A DNA stretch of 64,000 nt from Variovorax atrisoli 110B (GCF_000382045.1 NZ_KB907460.1:144757-208756), one strand, 5' to 3'; shown: positions 49,630-60,965, counted from the first letter of the stretch. The notes: generated by a model not told the origin, from the sequence alone. A program made the numbers and translations.

Positions 49630-49714
49630 AGGGCGCGCTCTCGTCTCTTCGATCTGATCGCTGCAAGGAGCCCGCCGCCCGGGAGTTCAGTGGCGCGTCA
49701 TCTTGCCGACGAAC

Positions 49715-49939
49715 TCAGGTGGAGCACAACAGGAGCAGGGCTTGGTCTTCTTCGACCATCTGGCCCTCCTGCACGAGGATGGAGGTGACCACGGCGTCTG
49801 CCGGTGCCAGCATCTCGATCTCCATCTTCATGGATTCGACGACGACGAGCGGTTGCCCGTTCTGGACCCGCTCTCCTGGCGCGACGAGCACTTTCCAGAC
49901 CGATCCGGTCACGTCGGACGTCAGGGACACATCACGCAT
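49715..49939 (-). CDS. Biotin carboxyl carrier protein (short, stand-alone)
   Basis: The 74-residue protein is a bare biotinyl domain: GSVWKVLVAPGERVQNGQPL and the biotinylation motif ESMKME with Lys38, then PADAVVTSILVQEGQMVEEDQ. It is far shorter than AccB (about 155 residues) and lacks its thumb. It is the last gene of the accC-pxpB-pxpC unit and should carry CO2 from the biotin carboxylase to the PxpBC carboxyltransferase-like pair. Start overlaps the preceding 53-residue frame. Confidence 0.92.
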   Translation of the reverse strand: MRDVSLTSDVTGSVWKVLVAPGERVQNGQPLVVVESMKMEIEMLAPADAVVTSILVQEGQMVEEDQALLLLCST

Positions 49940-50093
49940 CTTGGGCTTCTTTCAGGAATGGGAGGAAGAGGGAAAAAGGACCGCGGCATCCAGGCTGCGG
50001 GTCGCGGTGGGGGAGGTCGATGCCGCCGGTGTGGAAGTCGAGGGCGATGTAGGCCGAACCCGGGTGCTTCAGTGCCGCGAGCTCGACATTCAT
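49932..50093 (-). CDS. 53-residue small protein in the carboxylase operon
   Basis: ATG 50093 is preceded by agagaga and the stop overlaps the biotin carrier start by eight bases, as expected in an operon. The product (beginning NVELAALKHPGSAYIALDFH) has no signal or membrane segment and ends FSLFLPFLKEAQDA. I do not recognise a family; it does not resemble PxpA. A spurious frame is possible. Confidence 0.4.
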   Translation of the reverse strand: MNVELAALKHPGSAYIALDFHTGGIDLPHRDPQPGCRGPFSLFLPFLKEAQDA

Positions 50094-50118
50094 CGTGATC
50101 TCTCTGTCTTGCAATGGG

Positions 50119-51096
50119 CTAGGCGCGCAGCGCCCGGGCCAGGCTCGCCATGGCCGAGGCGCGGCGCTGCAGCAGCCGCTGGGCGGCTTCCAGCGCGATG
50201 CGCTCGAAGCGGATCGATTCGCCCGGCATGCGCTGGGCCAGCAAGGGCAGGTCGACGCCCGCGACCTGGGCGATGCGCGGGTAGCCGCCGCTGGTCTGGC
50301 GGTCGGCCATCAGCACGATGGGCTGGCCGTCCGGCGGAACCTGCATCGTGCCGAAGGCGACCGCCTCGGACAACATGTCGCGCGGTGCGGTGCGCTGCAG
50401 CGCGGGCCCTTCGAGCCGGTAGCCCATGCGGTCCGACTGCGAGCCGATGCGGTAGTCCTCGGACAGCAGGGTGCGGTGCGACACGTCGGTGAACTGGGGC
50501 CATTCCGGTCCCTCGACGATGCGGACCGTGGCGCCTGCAGCACCGCGCTCCAGCAAGCCGTGCAGCAGAGCGCTCGCGGTGGGCGTGACGACGGTCGGTG
50601 CGCCAGGCGTGAAGGCCGGCAGGGCAATGACATCGCCCTTGCGGAGCGCGCGTCCCTGAAAGCCGCCGAGTGCGCCGCGCAGGTAGGTGCTGCGGCTGCC
50701 CATCGCAGCCGGCAGGCCGAAGCCGCCGGCCAGCGCAAGGTAGCTGCGCAGGCCGCTGCGGCGCTTGCCGAACTGCAGCAGTGCGCCAGCGGGCACATGC
50801 ACGGGCTGCAGCATCGGGATCGGCGTGGCGGCGTCGGTGCCGGCAGGCTGCAGGGTGGGGCTCAGGTCCGCGCCGGCGAGCGCGATGAGGCTGTCGCGGC
50901 CGAAGCGCAGCGAGGGCCCCATCAGCGTGATCTCGAGCGTGGCTTCTTCGCCGGTGTTGCCGGCGATCAGGTTGGCGATGCCGTGCGACAGCGGGTCCAT
51001 GGCACCGCACACCGGCATGCCGATGGCCTGCGAGCCGCTGCGCCCCAGGTCCTGGAAGGTGCTCAGCAAGCCCGGCTTGACCACTTCGAGACTCAT
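50119..51096 (-). CDS. pxpC: PxpC-like biotin-dependent carboxyltransferase subunit
   Basis: The 325-residue protein belongs to the KipA/PxpC family: VVKPGLLSTFQDLGRSGSQ at the start, MDPLSHGIANLIAGN, ADLSPTLQ and the late MADRQTSGGYPRIAQV. In the 5-oxoprolinase complex PxpA-PxpB-PxpC it works with PxpB in ATP-dependent opening of 5-oxoproline, and a related two-domain form is in urea amidolyase/allophanate enzymes. The ATG overlaps the pxpB stop. Here it is linked to biotin carboxylase and carrier, suggesting a carboxylating variant. Confidence 0.9.
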   Translation of the reverse strand: MSLEVVKPGLLSTFQDLGRSGSQAIGMPVCGAMDPLSHGIANLIAGNTGEEATLEITLMGPSLRFGRDSLIALAGADLSPTLQPAGTDAATPIPMLQPVHVPAGALLQFGKRRSGLRSYLALAGGFGLPAAMGSRSTYLRGALGGFQGRALRKGDVIALPAFTPGAPTVVTPTASALLHGLLERGAAGATVRIVEGPEWPQFTDVSHRTLLSEDYRIGSQSDRMGYRLEGPALQRTAPRDMLSEAVAFGTMQVPPDGQPIVLMADRQTSGGYPRIAQVAGVDLPLLAQRMPGESIRFERIALEAAQRLLQRRASAMASLARALRA

Positions 51097-51832
51097 GCGG
51101 CCTCCATGGCGCGGGCGAAGCTGTCGGGGTCGATCGCCTTGAACCGGATGCGGTCGCCGGGGCGCAGCATGCATGGTTCGGCGCGCGCGGGATCGAACAG
51201 CCGCAGCGGGGTGCGACCGATCATGTGCCATCCGCCGGGTGCGGCCACCGGGTAGACCACGGTCTGCCGGTTGGCGATGCACACGGTGCCCATCGGCATG
51301 TGGGTGCGCGGCGTCGCGCGGCGGGGGATGGCCAGCGCCGGATCGAGCCGGCCCACGTAGGGGTTGCCGGGCGCGAAGCCGATCATGTAGACGCGCTGCT
51401 CTTCACTGGGGTTTAGGTGCAGGGCGATGAGTTCGTCCGGCGTCATGCCACAGGCGGCGGAGGTCTCCTCGAGGTCGGGACCGAACTCGCCGCCATAGCA
51501 CACGGGGATCTCGATCAGCCGGTCCGTGGCGCCGATGGACAGCCCTTCGCGCTCGGGCAGCAAGGGCGACAGCAGGCGCAACAGCGCTGCGAACGGGCTT
51601 TCGTTGCCATCGGTGGGAATGGCGTCGGCGCGGTAGTGCACGCCGACCACGCTGAAGGCCGGCAGCACATCGGTCACCCCCGGCAGGCGGCCGGCGGCGA
51701 GCGCGACGGCGATGCGGTCGGCCAGCGCGCAGACGCGGCGGTTGACGACAGGGTCCAGCGTGTCGCCGAGGACGATGCGCAGCGCGCTGTCGCCAAGTGG
51801 CTCGATGCGTGCTGCGGGGGCAGACAAGACGC

Positions 51833-51836
<4 letters not shown>
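51093..51836 (-). CDS. pxpB: PxpB-like (KipI) carboxyltransferase subunit
   Basis: The 247-residue protein belongs to the KipI/PxpB family: IEPLGDSALRIVLGD at the start, IPVCYGGEFGPDLEE, VYMIGFAPGNPYVGRLD and VGRLDPALAIPRRATPRTH, then GGWHMIGRTPLRLFDPAR. It forms a heterodimeric kinase or carboxyltransferase core with PxpC. Both ends overlap its neighbours as ATGA, so accC-pxpB-pxpC are tightly coupled. Confidence 0.92.
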
Positions 51837-53227
<1,391 letters not shown>

Positions 53228-53308
53228 GTTGGCGGTCGTGAATGAAAGGAGGAGGCAGTCTAGGAATGGCCGCCTGCATTGCCAACCCAGAACTTTTGCG
53301 CCGATCCA

Positions 53309-53326
53309 TTCAGGAATATTGAACAG
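53309..53326. promoter_or_regulatory. LysR-type dyad TTCA-N7-TGAACAG upstream of accC
   Basis: TTCA-N7-TGAACAG covers 53309-53326, 82-99 bases before the accC start. It has the same half-site and the same seven-base spacing as the perfect dyad in front of the DUF1445 gene. Confidence 0.6.
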
Positions 53327-53380
53327 GTGGCAACACGCGCCGACGCGCGCCTTTGTCTGCCTGTCCGTCCCTGCCTCGGT

Positions 53381-54313
53381 TCAGGCCAGCAGGGTCACCC
53401 AGCGTGCATCGTGGCGCCTGCAGAAGTTGCGCGCTCCCTTGCGCAGGACCTCGGCGGTGCGCACCACCAGGGGTGCGGCATTCCATGGGGACCAGAGCGA
53501 CATCTTGAAAGCCGGCAGCGGCGGAAGGTCGAGCTCTACCAGGTCGCCGCGCTCGATCTGTTCCTTCACGAAGATGCCCGGCACGAGCGCCACGCCCACG
53601 CCTTCGCGCGTCAGCGCCAGCTGGGCGGTGATGCTGGGCGCCGCCGACACCCGCAGTTCGCTCAGCGCCACGCCCTGGCGGCCCGCCATCTGCTGGATGA
53701 CGTTCATCGCATCCAGGTAGGGCTGCGTGCCGCGCACCTGCGTCAGCAGCTGCTGGCGCAGCACGCTGTGCTGCAGGTCCCGCCTCGGGAGCAACCCCTT
53801 GCGGGCCACCCAGTGGACGGGCAGCATCATCAGGTCTTCCACTGTGGCGTGGGAGGGATGCACGGCACTGGATACGCGCATCACCAGGTCGAGGTTGCCC
53901 GACAGCATCTGTTCGGCGAGGTTCACGGTGAGGTCCACCTGCAGGTCGAGCTCGACGCCGGGAAGGCTGGAGCGCATGAGCTTCATCAGGTCGGGCAGGC
54001 AGGTATGCACGACCGTCTCGATGATGCCCACGCGCACGCGCCCGCCGATCTCCGCGCCGGTGTCGCGCGCGGCGGCCTCCATCTTGCGCGTGGTCTCCAG
54101 CAGCGACTCGGCGGGCTGTACCAGCCGTGCTCCCTGCTCCGTCAGGGTCATGCTCCTGCCGTCGTACAGGAACAGCGACACCCCCAGCTCCTCTTCCAGC
54201 GAGCGCAGGCGCATCGAGATGGCGCCAGGCGTGGTGTGCATGACCTCCGCGACCCGGCGGACGCTGCCGATGCGGGCCAGAAGAATGAAGGTTTCCACGA
54301 AACGGGTGTTCAT
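53381..54313 (-). CDS. LysR-family regulator of the carboxylase/transport genes
   Basis: The 310-residue protein has a LysR winged helix (residues 1-65; ETFILLARIGSVRRVAEVMH, then TTPGAISMRLRSLEEEL) and a substrate-binding domain. It lies between the accC operon and the DUF1445/ABC-transporter operon, transcribed in the direction of accC. Its own gene starts 68 bases from the perfect dyad at 54381-54403. It probably autoregulates and controls both operons. Confidence 0.9.
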   Translation of the reverse strand: MNTRFVETFILLARIGSVRRVAEVMHTTPGAISMRLRSLEEELGVSLFLYDGRSMTLTEQGARLVQPAESLLETTRKMEAAARDTGAEIGGRVRVGIIETVVHTCLPDLMKLMRSSLPGVELDLQVDLTVNLAEQMLSGNLDLVMRVSSAVHPSHATVEDLMMLPVHWVARKGLLPRRDLQHSVLRQQLLTQVRGTQPYLDAMNVIQQMAGRQGVALSELRVSAAPSITAQLALTREGVGVALVPGIFVKEQIERGDLVELDLPPLPAFKMSLWSPWNAAPLVVRTAEVLRKGARNFCRRHDARWVTLLA

Positions 54314-54380
54314 CGTCGGTACTCCAAATGAGTGCGTGCAGCGCTCCGTCTTGGTGGGCCGTGTTCGATTGTTGTGCGCT

Positions 54381-54403
54381 GCTGTTCAAGTCTTCTGAAC
54401 AGC
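54381..54403. promoter_or_regulatory. Perfect 23-base dyad between lysR and DUF1445 gene
   Basis: gctgttca-N7-tgaacagc is a perfect eight-base inverted repeat in the divergent promoter region, 68 bases from the lysR start and 82 bases from the DUF1445 start. Core TTCA-N7-TGAACAG recurs upstream of accC. Confidence 0.7.
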
Positions 54404-54484
54404 TGCTTCGACAATTCTTCGATGGACGGTGGACCTGCACGCTTCATAAAGTAAGCAACTTCCTTGCTCACACGCCGAAACGCC

Positions 54485-55270
54485 ATGACCGTCGCTTCTT
54501 CGCCCCTTGCCTTCAGGCAGCTCGTACGTGCCGGCCGGTTCACCGCACAGACCGCCGGGCAGTGCCCGGGCTACACCCAGGGGAACCTCGCGATCATGCC
54601 CGGCGAGTACGCCGACGAGTTCCTGCGCTTCGCCCGGCTGAACCCCAAGTCGTGCCCGGTGATCGGCATCACCAAGGTCGGCGATCCGGCCGTGCCGGAA
54701 CTCGGCGAGGACATCGACCTGCGCACCGACGTTCCTGGCTACTGCCTCTTCCGCGATGGCGAGAAGGTCGCCGAAGTGCCCCATCTGCGCGAACTCTGGC
54801 GCGATGACCTCGTCGGCTTCGTCATCGGTTGCTCGCTGTCCTTCGAGGAGGCGCTGCTGGAAGGCGGCGTGCCCGTTCGCCACATCGAGCAGAACACCAC
54901 CGTTCCGATGTACGACACCAACCGCCCCAACGGTACCGCCGGCCGCTTCGGCGGCATGGGCGTGGTCAGCATGCGGCCCATGACGGCGGCGCAGGCCATC
55001 CGCGCCGTGCAGATCACGTCGCGCTTTCCCAGCACGCACGGCGCCCCGGTGCACCTGGGCGATCCGGCCGAGATCGGCATCGCCGACATCGACGCGCCCG
55101 ACTACGGCGAGGCCGCGGAGATCCGTCCCGGCGAGATTCCCGTCTTCTGGGCGTGCGGGGTCACGCCGCAGCAGGCGATTCGTTCGGCCCGCCTGCCCTT
55201 TGCGATCACCCACAAGCCCGGCCACATGCTGGTCACCGACGTCCGCAACAGCCACCTCGCGGTGTTCTGA
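54485..55270 (+). CDS. DUF1445 (YcsI-like) putative hydro-lyase
   Basis: The 261-residue protein matches the DUF1445 family: FTAQTAGQCPGYTQGNLAIM at the start, FALNPKSCPVIG-like LNPKSCPVIGITKVGDP, SFEEALLEGGVPVRHIEQ and PVFWACGVTPQQAIRSARLP, ending in ITHKPGHMLVTDV. Relatives include D-glutamate cyclase-type and uncharacterised hydro-lyases; YcsI of Bacillus sits beside pxpBC. ATG 54485 is used; a start at 54464 would add seven residues. It opens the ABC transporter operon, so it likely acts on the transported compound. Confidence 0.88.
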   Translation: MTVASSPLAFRQLVRAGRFTAQTAGQCPGYTQGNLAIMPGEYADEFLRFARLNPKSCPVIGITKVGDPAVPELGEDIDLRTDVPGYCLFRDGEKVAEVPHLRELWRDDLVGFVIGCSLSFEEALLEGGVPVRHIEQNTTVPMYDTNRPNGTAGRFGGMGVVSMRPMTAAQAIRAVQITSRFPSTHGAPVHLGDPAEIGIADIDAPDYGEAAEIRPGEIPVFWACGVTPQQAIRSARLPFAITHKPGHMLVTDVRNSHLAVF

Positions 55271-55315
55271 AGCGGCTCTCCGATTCCGTCACCCATCCTC
55301 ACCAGGAGTCATTCG

Positions 55316-56563
55316 ATGAAACGCAGGCAAGTTCTTCTCGGCGCGGGCGCAGCGGCCGTTCTTCAGGGCGCATGGACCGAGGCGCTGGCCCAGGGCAAGG
55401 AGGTCGTCGTCGGCGCGATCTATCCGCTGACCGGTTCCAGCGCGCAGGTCGGCATCGACGCCAAGCAGGCCTTCGAGACTGCGCTGGACATCATCAACAA
55501 CGCCAGTGCGCTCGACCTGCCGACCGCCAGGAATGCCGGCCTGGCCAACCTGGGCGGCGCCAAGGTGCGCGTGGTCTATGCCGACCACCAGGCCGATCCG
55601 CAGAAGGGCCGCTCGGAGGCCGAGCGCCTCATCACGCAGGATGGCGTCTGCGCCATCGTGGGCTGCTATCACTCGTCGGTGTCCACCACGGTCAGCGCGA
55701 CCTGCGAGCGCTACGGCGTGCCCTTCGTCTGCGCCGATTCCTCCTCGCCCAGCCTGAGCCGCCGCAACCTGAAGTTCTTCTTCCGCACGGCGGCGCACGA
55801 CGAGATGTTCTCCGAAGCGATGTTCGATTTCATGGATGCGCTCAAGGCCAAGGGCCAGAAGATCGGCTCGGTGGGACTCTTCTACGAAGACACCATCTTC
55901 GGCACTGACTCCTCCACCGTGCAGCGCAAGCTCGCCACCGATCGCGGCTACAAGATCGCCTGCGACATCAAGTACCGCAACAACTCTCCGTCGCTGACCG
56001 CGGAAGTGCAGCAGATCAAGAACGCCAATCCGGACGTGCTCATGCCATCGAGCTACACCACCGACGCGATCCTGCTGACCAACACGATGGCATCGCTGGG
56101 CTACAAGCCGCGCAACATCGTCGCGCAGGCCGCGGGCTTCGTCGAAAAGCCGGCGCTCGACGCGGTCGGCGACAAGCTGGTCGGGATGATCAGCCGCGCG
56201 AGCTTCTCCGAGGACATGGGCGAGAAGCGCGCCTCTGCGAAGGCCGTGAATGCGATGTTCAAGGCCAAGGCCGGCCGCGACATGAACGACCAGACATCCC
56301 GCCAGTTCAGCGCCCTGATGGTGCTGGCCGAAGCGATCGACCGCGCCGGATCGGTCGACCCGCGCAAGATCCGCGATGCGCTCGCCGCCACCGACATCCC
56401 GGGCGAGAAAACCATCATGCCGTGGTCGCGCGTGAAGTTCGATGCCACCGGCCAGAACACGTTCGCCAACCCGGTGCTGATCCAGTGGACCAAGGGCCGC
56501 TTCGTCACCGTGTATCCGTTCGAGGTCGCCACCGCCAAGCTGGCGTGGCCGATGAACGCCTGA
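55316..56563 (+). CDS. Branched-chain/amide-type ABC substrate-binding protein
   Basis: The 415-residue periplasmic protein has a leader (KRRQVLLGAGAAAV, ending ALA-Q at about residue 25, Tat-like with RR) and the LivJ-like periplasmic binding fold: VGAIYPLTGSSAQVGIDAKQ at 30-55, AVVGCYHSSVSTTVSATCER-like ICGCYHSSVSTT, then ADSSSPSLSRRN. It delivers its ligand to the LivHMGF-like transporter encoded next. Ligand unknown; cluster suggests an amide, urea-type or pyroglutamate-like compound. Confidence 0.9.
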   Translation: MKRRQVLLGAGAAAVLQGAWTEALAQGKEVVVGAIYPLTGSSAQVGIDAKQAFETALDIINNASALDLPTARNAGLANLGGAKVRVVYADHQADPQKGRSEAERLITQDGVCAIVGCYHSSVSTTVSATCERYGVPFVCADSSSPSLSRRNLKFFFRTAAHDEMFSEAMFDFMDALKAKGQKIGSVGLFYEDTIFGTDSSTVQRKLATDRGYKIACDIKYRNNSPSLTAEVQQIKNANPDVLMPSSYTTDAILLTNTMASLGYKPRNIVAQAAGFVEKPALDAVGDKLVGMISRASFSEDMGEKRASAKAVNAMFKAKAGRDMNDQTSRQFSALMVLAEAIDRAGSVDPRKIRDALAATDIPGEKTIMPWSRVKFDATGQNTFANPVLIQWTKGRFVTVYPFEVATAKLAWPMNA

Positions 56564-56594
56564 GCGCCTTGTTCGCAACGCCGCCGTTCGCACC

Positions 56595-57476
56595 ATGACC
56601 GCTTCCGCATTGATGCAGATCCTGGCCAGCGGCCTGCTGATGGGGCTGATCTACGGCATGGTCGCCGTGGGCCTGTCCCTCATCTTCGGGCTGATGGACG
56701 TCGTGAACTTCGCCCATGGCGAATTCATGATGCTGGCCATGTACGCCACCTTCGGGTGTTTCGTCTTCTTCCACATCGACCCCGTGCTGGCCCTGTCGCT
56801 CGTGGCGGCCGTGATGTTCATCTTCGGGGCCAGCGTCTACGTCGGCGTGGTGCGCCATGCGCTGCGGGTGAAGGTCAACGCCGGCATGGTGCAGATCTTC
56901 GCCACCTTCGGCCTGGCCACGCTGATCCAGGGCGCTGCGCAGTTCTTCTTCACGCCCGACTACCGCAACATCGGCGACAACGGCTGGCTCGGCGGCAAGA
57001 CGCTGGAGCTGAGCGGTCTGTTCCTGCCGTTGCCGCAGGTGTTCGGCGCGGTGGTTTCCCTGATCGCCTTCGGCGGCCTGTACCTGCTGATGAAACACTC
57101 CGACTTCGGCCGCGCGCTGGAAGCCACGCGGGAAGACAAGGGCGCCGTGGCGCTGGTCGGCATCGACAGCAACCGGGTCTTCGCGCTGGGCTGGGGCATG
57201 GGTGCGGCACTGGTCGGCGTGGCGGGCGCGGTGCTCTCCACCTTCTATTACATCCATCCGCAAGTCGGCGCCGCGTTCGGCACCATCGCCTACATCACCG
57301 TGGCGCTCGGCGGTTTCGGCAGCGTCTTCGGCGCCTTCGCGGCTGGCATCGTCGTCGGCCTGGTCGAGGCGCTGACGGCCGTCGTGCTGCCGCCGGCCAT
57401 GAAGTCCATGGGCATCTACGTGCTCTACCTGGCCATCATCTTCCTGCGTCCGCAGGGCCTCTTCGGAAGACTCTGA
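56595..57476 (+). CDS. LivH-type ABC permease
   Basis: The 293-residue permease has about eight membrane segments, the MDVVNFAHGEFMMLAMYATF segment typical of LivH and the coupling helix region HPQVGAAFGTIAYITVALGG. Its stop overlaps the next permease start by one base (TGATG). It should form the inner-membrane channel with the LivM-like protein. Confidence 0.92.
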   Translation: MTASALMQILASGLLMGLIYGMVAVGLSLIFGLMDVVNFAHGEFMMLAMYATFGCFVFFHIDPVLALSLVAAVMFIFGASVYVGVVRHALRVKVNAGMVQIFATFGLATLIQGAAQFFFTPDYRNIGDNGWLGGKTLELSGLFLPLPQVFGAVVSLIAFGGLYLLMKHSDFGRALEATREDKGAVALVGIDSNRVFALGWGMGAALVGVAGAVLSTFYYIHPQVGAAFGTIAYITVALGGFGSVFGAFAAGIVVGLVEALTAVVLPPAMKSMGIYVLYLAIIFLRPQGLFGRL

Positions 57477-58534
57477 TGCAACCGACGATCCTCGCTGCCA
57501 CCACGGCTCCCGCCGTGGCGGCTTCCACGAACGCCGCCGACGACGCGGTGCACAGCTTCGGCCGGCGCCGCCGCATGCAGCTCGTCGTTGCGCTGGTGAT
57601 CTTCGTACTGGCCGCGCTGTCGCCGCTGGTCGTGCAGAACGCCTATCTGCGAAACGTCATCGTGCTCACCTTGATGTACGCCGCCCTGTCGCAGGCCTGG
57701 AACATCCTCGGAGGCTACTGCGGCCAGATCTCGCTGGGGCACGCGCTGTACTTCGGAGTGGGTGCCTATGCCACCAGCAAGCTCTACGTCGGCTTCAACC
57801 TGCTGCCCTGGTTCGGCATGCTGGGCGGCGGGCTGATGGCCGCGGCATTGGCGGTGGTTCTGGGCTACGGCTGCTTCCGGCTGAAGGGGCACTACTTCTC
57901 CATCGCCACCATCGTGATCGCCGAGATGGGGCTGCTCATCGTGCACAACTGGGAATGGCTGGGCGGCGCTTCGGGCATCCAGTGGCCCTTCGGCGAGGAC
58001 AGCTGGGCGACCCTTCAATTCGCCCGCGACAAGACGCCCTACATCCACTTCGCGGTCGGCCTGCTGGCGCTCACCTGGTTCATCTGCTGGCTGATCGAGG
58101 ACTCGCGCTGGGGCTACTGGTGGCGTGCAGTCAAGGACAACCCCGAGGCTGCCGAGAGCCTGGGCGTGACGGTGCTCAGCTCCAAGCTGGCGGCTGCGGC
58201 CATCTCGGCCTTCCTCACCGCCGTGGGCGGAGGCTTCTACGCGGCCTTCGTTTCCTACGTCGACCCGGACAGCGTGCTGCAGTTCCGCTTCTCGCTGCTG
58301 ATCGTGCTGCCGGTCGTGCTGGGCGGCATCGGCACGCTGTGGGGTCCGATGCTTGGCGCGGTCATCCTGATTCCGCTGACCGAGCTCTCGCGCAGCTACA
58401 TGGGCGGCTCGGGCTCGGGCCTCGACCTGATGATCTACGGCGGCCTCGTCATGGCGGTGGCGCTGCTCAAGCCGGAGGGTCTGGTCCGCCTGTGGCCGCT
58501 GCGCCAGGGGCGCCGAAAGGAGGTCGCGCCATGA
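57476..58534 (+). CDS. LivM-type ABC permease
   Basis: The 352-residue permease has an N-terminal tail of about 35 residues (Ala/Thr-rich, then GRRRRMQ) and about nine membrane segments. NILGGYCGQISLGHALYFGV is the LivM signature, AVKDNPEAAESLGVTVLSSK the coupling helix, and VLGGIGTLWGPMLGAVILI the conserved C-terminal segment. The stop overlaps the first ATPase start (ATGA). Confidence 0.92.
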   Translation: MQPTILAATTAPAVAASTNAADDAVHSFGRRRRMQLVVALVIFVLAALSPLVVQNAYLRNVIVLTLMYAALSQAWNILGGYCGQISLGHALYFGVGAYATSKLYVGFNLLPWFGMLGGGLMAAALAVVLGYGCFRLKGHYFSIATIVIAEMGLLIVHNWEWLGGASGIQWPFGEDSWATLQFARDKTPYIHFAVGLLALTWFICWLIEDSRWGYWWRAVKDNPEAAESLGVTVLSSKLAAAAISAFLTAVGGGFYAAFVSYVDPDSVLQFRFSLLIVLPVVLGGIGTLWGPMLGAVILIPLTELSRSYMGGSGSGLDLMIYGGLVMAVALLKPEGLVRLWPLRQGRRKEVAP

Positions 58535-59254
58535 GCGGCGACATCCTCCTGCAGGCTCGCCAGGTGACGCGCCGCTTCGGCGGCCTGGTGGCCAACTCCA
58601 ACGTCGATGCCCAGATCCGCAAGGGTGAGATCCTCGGCCTGATCGGGCCCAACGGGGCAGGCAAGTCGACCTTGTTCAACCTGATTGCGGGTGCCTTGCC
58701 GCCTACCTCCGGCAGCATCCACTTCGAAGGGCGGGACATCACCGCGCTGCCCGCCACGCGACGTTGCGCCCTGGGCATCGCCCGGACCTACCAGGTGCCG
58801 CGGTCCTTCGATTCGATGAGCGTGGTCGAGAACGTGATGATCGGCAGCTTCGTGCGCCATGCCGGCGCGTCGGCTGCCCGCCACGCGGCGCTGGAGATGC
58901 TCGAGTTCACCGGTCTGGCACGCCAGGCCAACACCCCGACCCACCAGCTCACCCCGCCGGAGAAACGCCGCCTCGAGGTGGCCCGCGCGCTGGCCACCAG
59001 GCCGAAGCTCCTGCTGCTGGACGAGGTGCTGACAGGCCTCACGCCCAGCGAAGCGCGGCTGGGCGTGGAGCTGATCCGCAAGGTGCGCGATGCAGGAGTC
59101 ACCGTGGTCATGGTCGAGCACGTGATGGAAGTCGTCATGCCGCTGGTGGACCGGGCCCTGGTCCTGAACCTCGGGCAGGTGCTCGCCGAAGGATCGCCGC
59201 GCGACGTCGTGCGCGACCCCGCCGTCATTTCCGCCTACCTGGGAGAGCGCCACC

Positions 59255-59265
<11 letters not shown>
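58531..59265 (+). CDS. LivG-type ABC ATPase with altered signature motif
   Basis: The 244-residue ATPase has Walker A GPNGAGKST at about residue 40 and Walker B LLLLDEVLTGLTPSE. The helical signature that is usually LSGGQ or LPYGQ reads LTPPEKRRLEVARAL. The change may affect regulation rather than abolish ATP use, because the paired LivF subunit keeps LSGGEQQ. The start is coupled to the LivM gene and it overlaps livF by 11 bases. Confidence 0.9.
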
Positions 59266-59962
<697 letters not shown>

Positions 59963-59966
59963 AGGC

Positions 59967-60911
59967 CTAGCGAGAGGTGGAGGGGCGCGGGACCACCGCG
60001 CCGCAGTGGCGCAGGAAATCCGCCGTCGCGCGGCCCAGCAGCTTGTCGCGATGCATCACCGTCGCCAGCCGCCGCATCCCGGCTGGCAGGCGCGTGCGCA
60101 GTTCCACCAGGTGCCCGTCTTCCAGCGCCTGCGCCACCGTGTAGCGCGACAGGCATGCGAGCCCGGTGCCCGAAGCCACCACGCGCTTGATGGCTTCGGT
60201 ACTGCCCAGTTCGAAGCCCACGTGCACCTGCTCCAGGTTCTGGATCAGCCATGCGTCCGTCACCTGCCGCGTGCCGGAGCCATGCTCGCGCAGCACCCAC
60301 GTGGCCTGCGAAAGTTGCCTGTGGGTCGCGATGCGGCCCGCCAGCTCGTGGCCGGGCGCGGCGACGATCACCAGTTCATCTTCGCGCCAGGGCCGCACCA
60401 CGAGGTCGGGGTGCGTCTGCGGGCCTTCGATGAAGCCCACGTCCACGTCGAAGCCCGCCACCGCCTCGATCACGTCGTGCGTGTTCGCGATGTGCAGGTG
60501 CACCTGGCTCTGCGGATGCAGTGCCGTCCAGGTCGACACCCGCTCCGGCAAAAGGTATTCGCCGATGGTGAAGCTGGCCGCCACACGCAGCGGCGCCGCA
60601 TGCTCGCCGCTGAAGAGCGCTTCGACCTCTGCAGCCTGGTCCAGCAGCGCCTGCGCCTTGGGCAGCAGGGCCCGGCCGTTCTCGTTGAGCACCAGCCGGC
60701 GCCCCAGCCGGTCGAAGAGCTGCACGCCCACCGAAGACTCCAGGTCGGCCAGCGCGCTGCTGGCCGCCGACTGCGAACGCGCGATGCGGTCGGCCGCGGC
60801 GCGGGTGCTGCCTTCGCGGGCGGTGGCGACGAACACTTCGAGCTGGCGCAGGTTCAGGCGCAGGCGGGGGCTCGATGCCGTGCCCTGCTGCTGATCAGTT
60901 TTTCCGGTCAT
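59967..60911 (-). CDS. LysR-family regulator divergent from soeA
   Basis: The 314-residue protein begins with a Thr/Gln/Ser-rich tail and a LysR winged helix at about residues 18-78 (REGSTRAAADRIARSQSAAS, in LRQLEVFVATARE context), followed by a CbbR/CysB-like binding domain with REHGSGTRQVTDAWL. It is divergent from the soeA gene across 82 bases that contain a cgtttgat/atcgaacg dyad. It likely controls the molybdenum enzyme gene, possibly in response to sulfite or a sulfur compound. Confidence 0.88.
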   Translation of the reverse strand: MTGKTDQQQGTASSPRLRLNLRQLEVFVATAREGSTRAAADRIARSQSAASSALADLESSVGVQLFDRLGRRLVLNENGRALLPKAQALLDQAAEVEALFSGEHAAPLRVAASFTIGEYLLPERVSTWTALHPQSQVHLHIANTHDVIEAVAGFDVDVGFIEGPQTHPDLVVRPWREDELVIVAAPGHELAGRIATHRQLSQATWVLREHGSGTRQVTDAWLIQNLEQVHVGFELGSTEAIKRVVASGTGLACLSRYTVAQALEDGHLVELRTRLPAGMRRLATVMHRDKLLGRATADFLRHCGAVVPRPSTSR

Positions 60912-60935
60912 GGTGAGCGATATTCTCTGCTTTTT

Positions 60936-60965
60936 CGTTTGATCGAGGCTGCATACCATCGAACG
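60936..60965. promoter_or_regulatory. Candidate LysR site between lysR and soeA
   Basis: An inverted pair cgtttgat (60936-60943) and atcgaacg (60958-60965) matches at seven of eight positions with a 14-base spacer. It lies in the 82-base divergent region, 29-58 bases before the soeA start. Confidence 0.45.

Noticed and set aside
49630..49714. gagttc/gaactc inverted pair between the convergent ackA and biotin carrier genes as a terminator
   Set aside because: Arms are only six bases with a 22-base loop and no T-tract; too weak to call.
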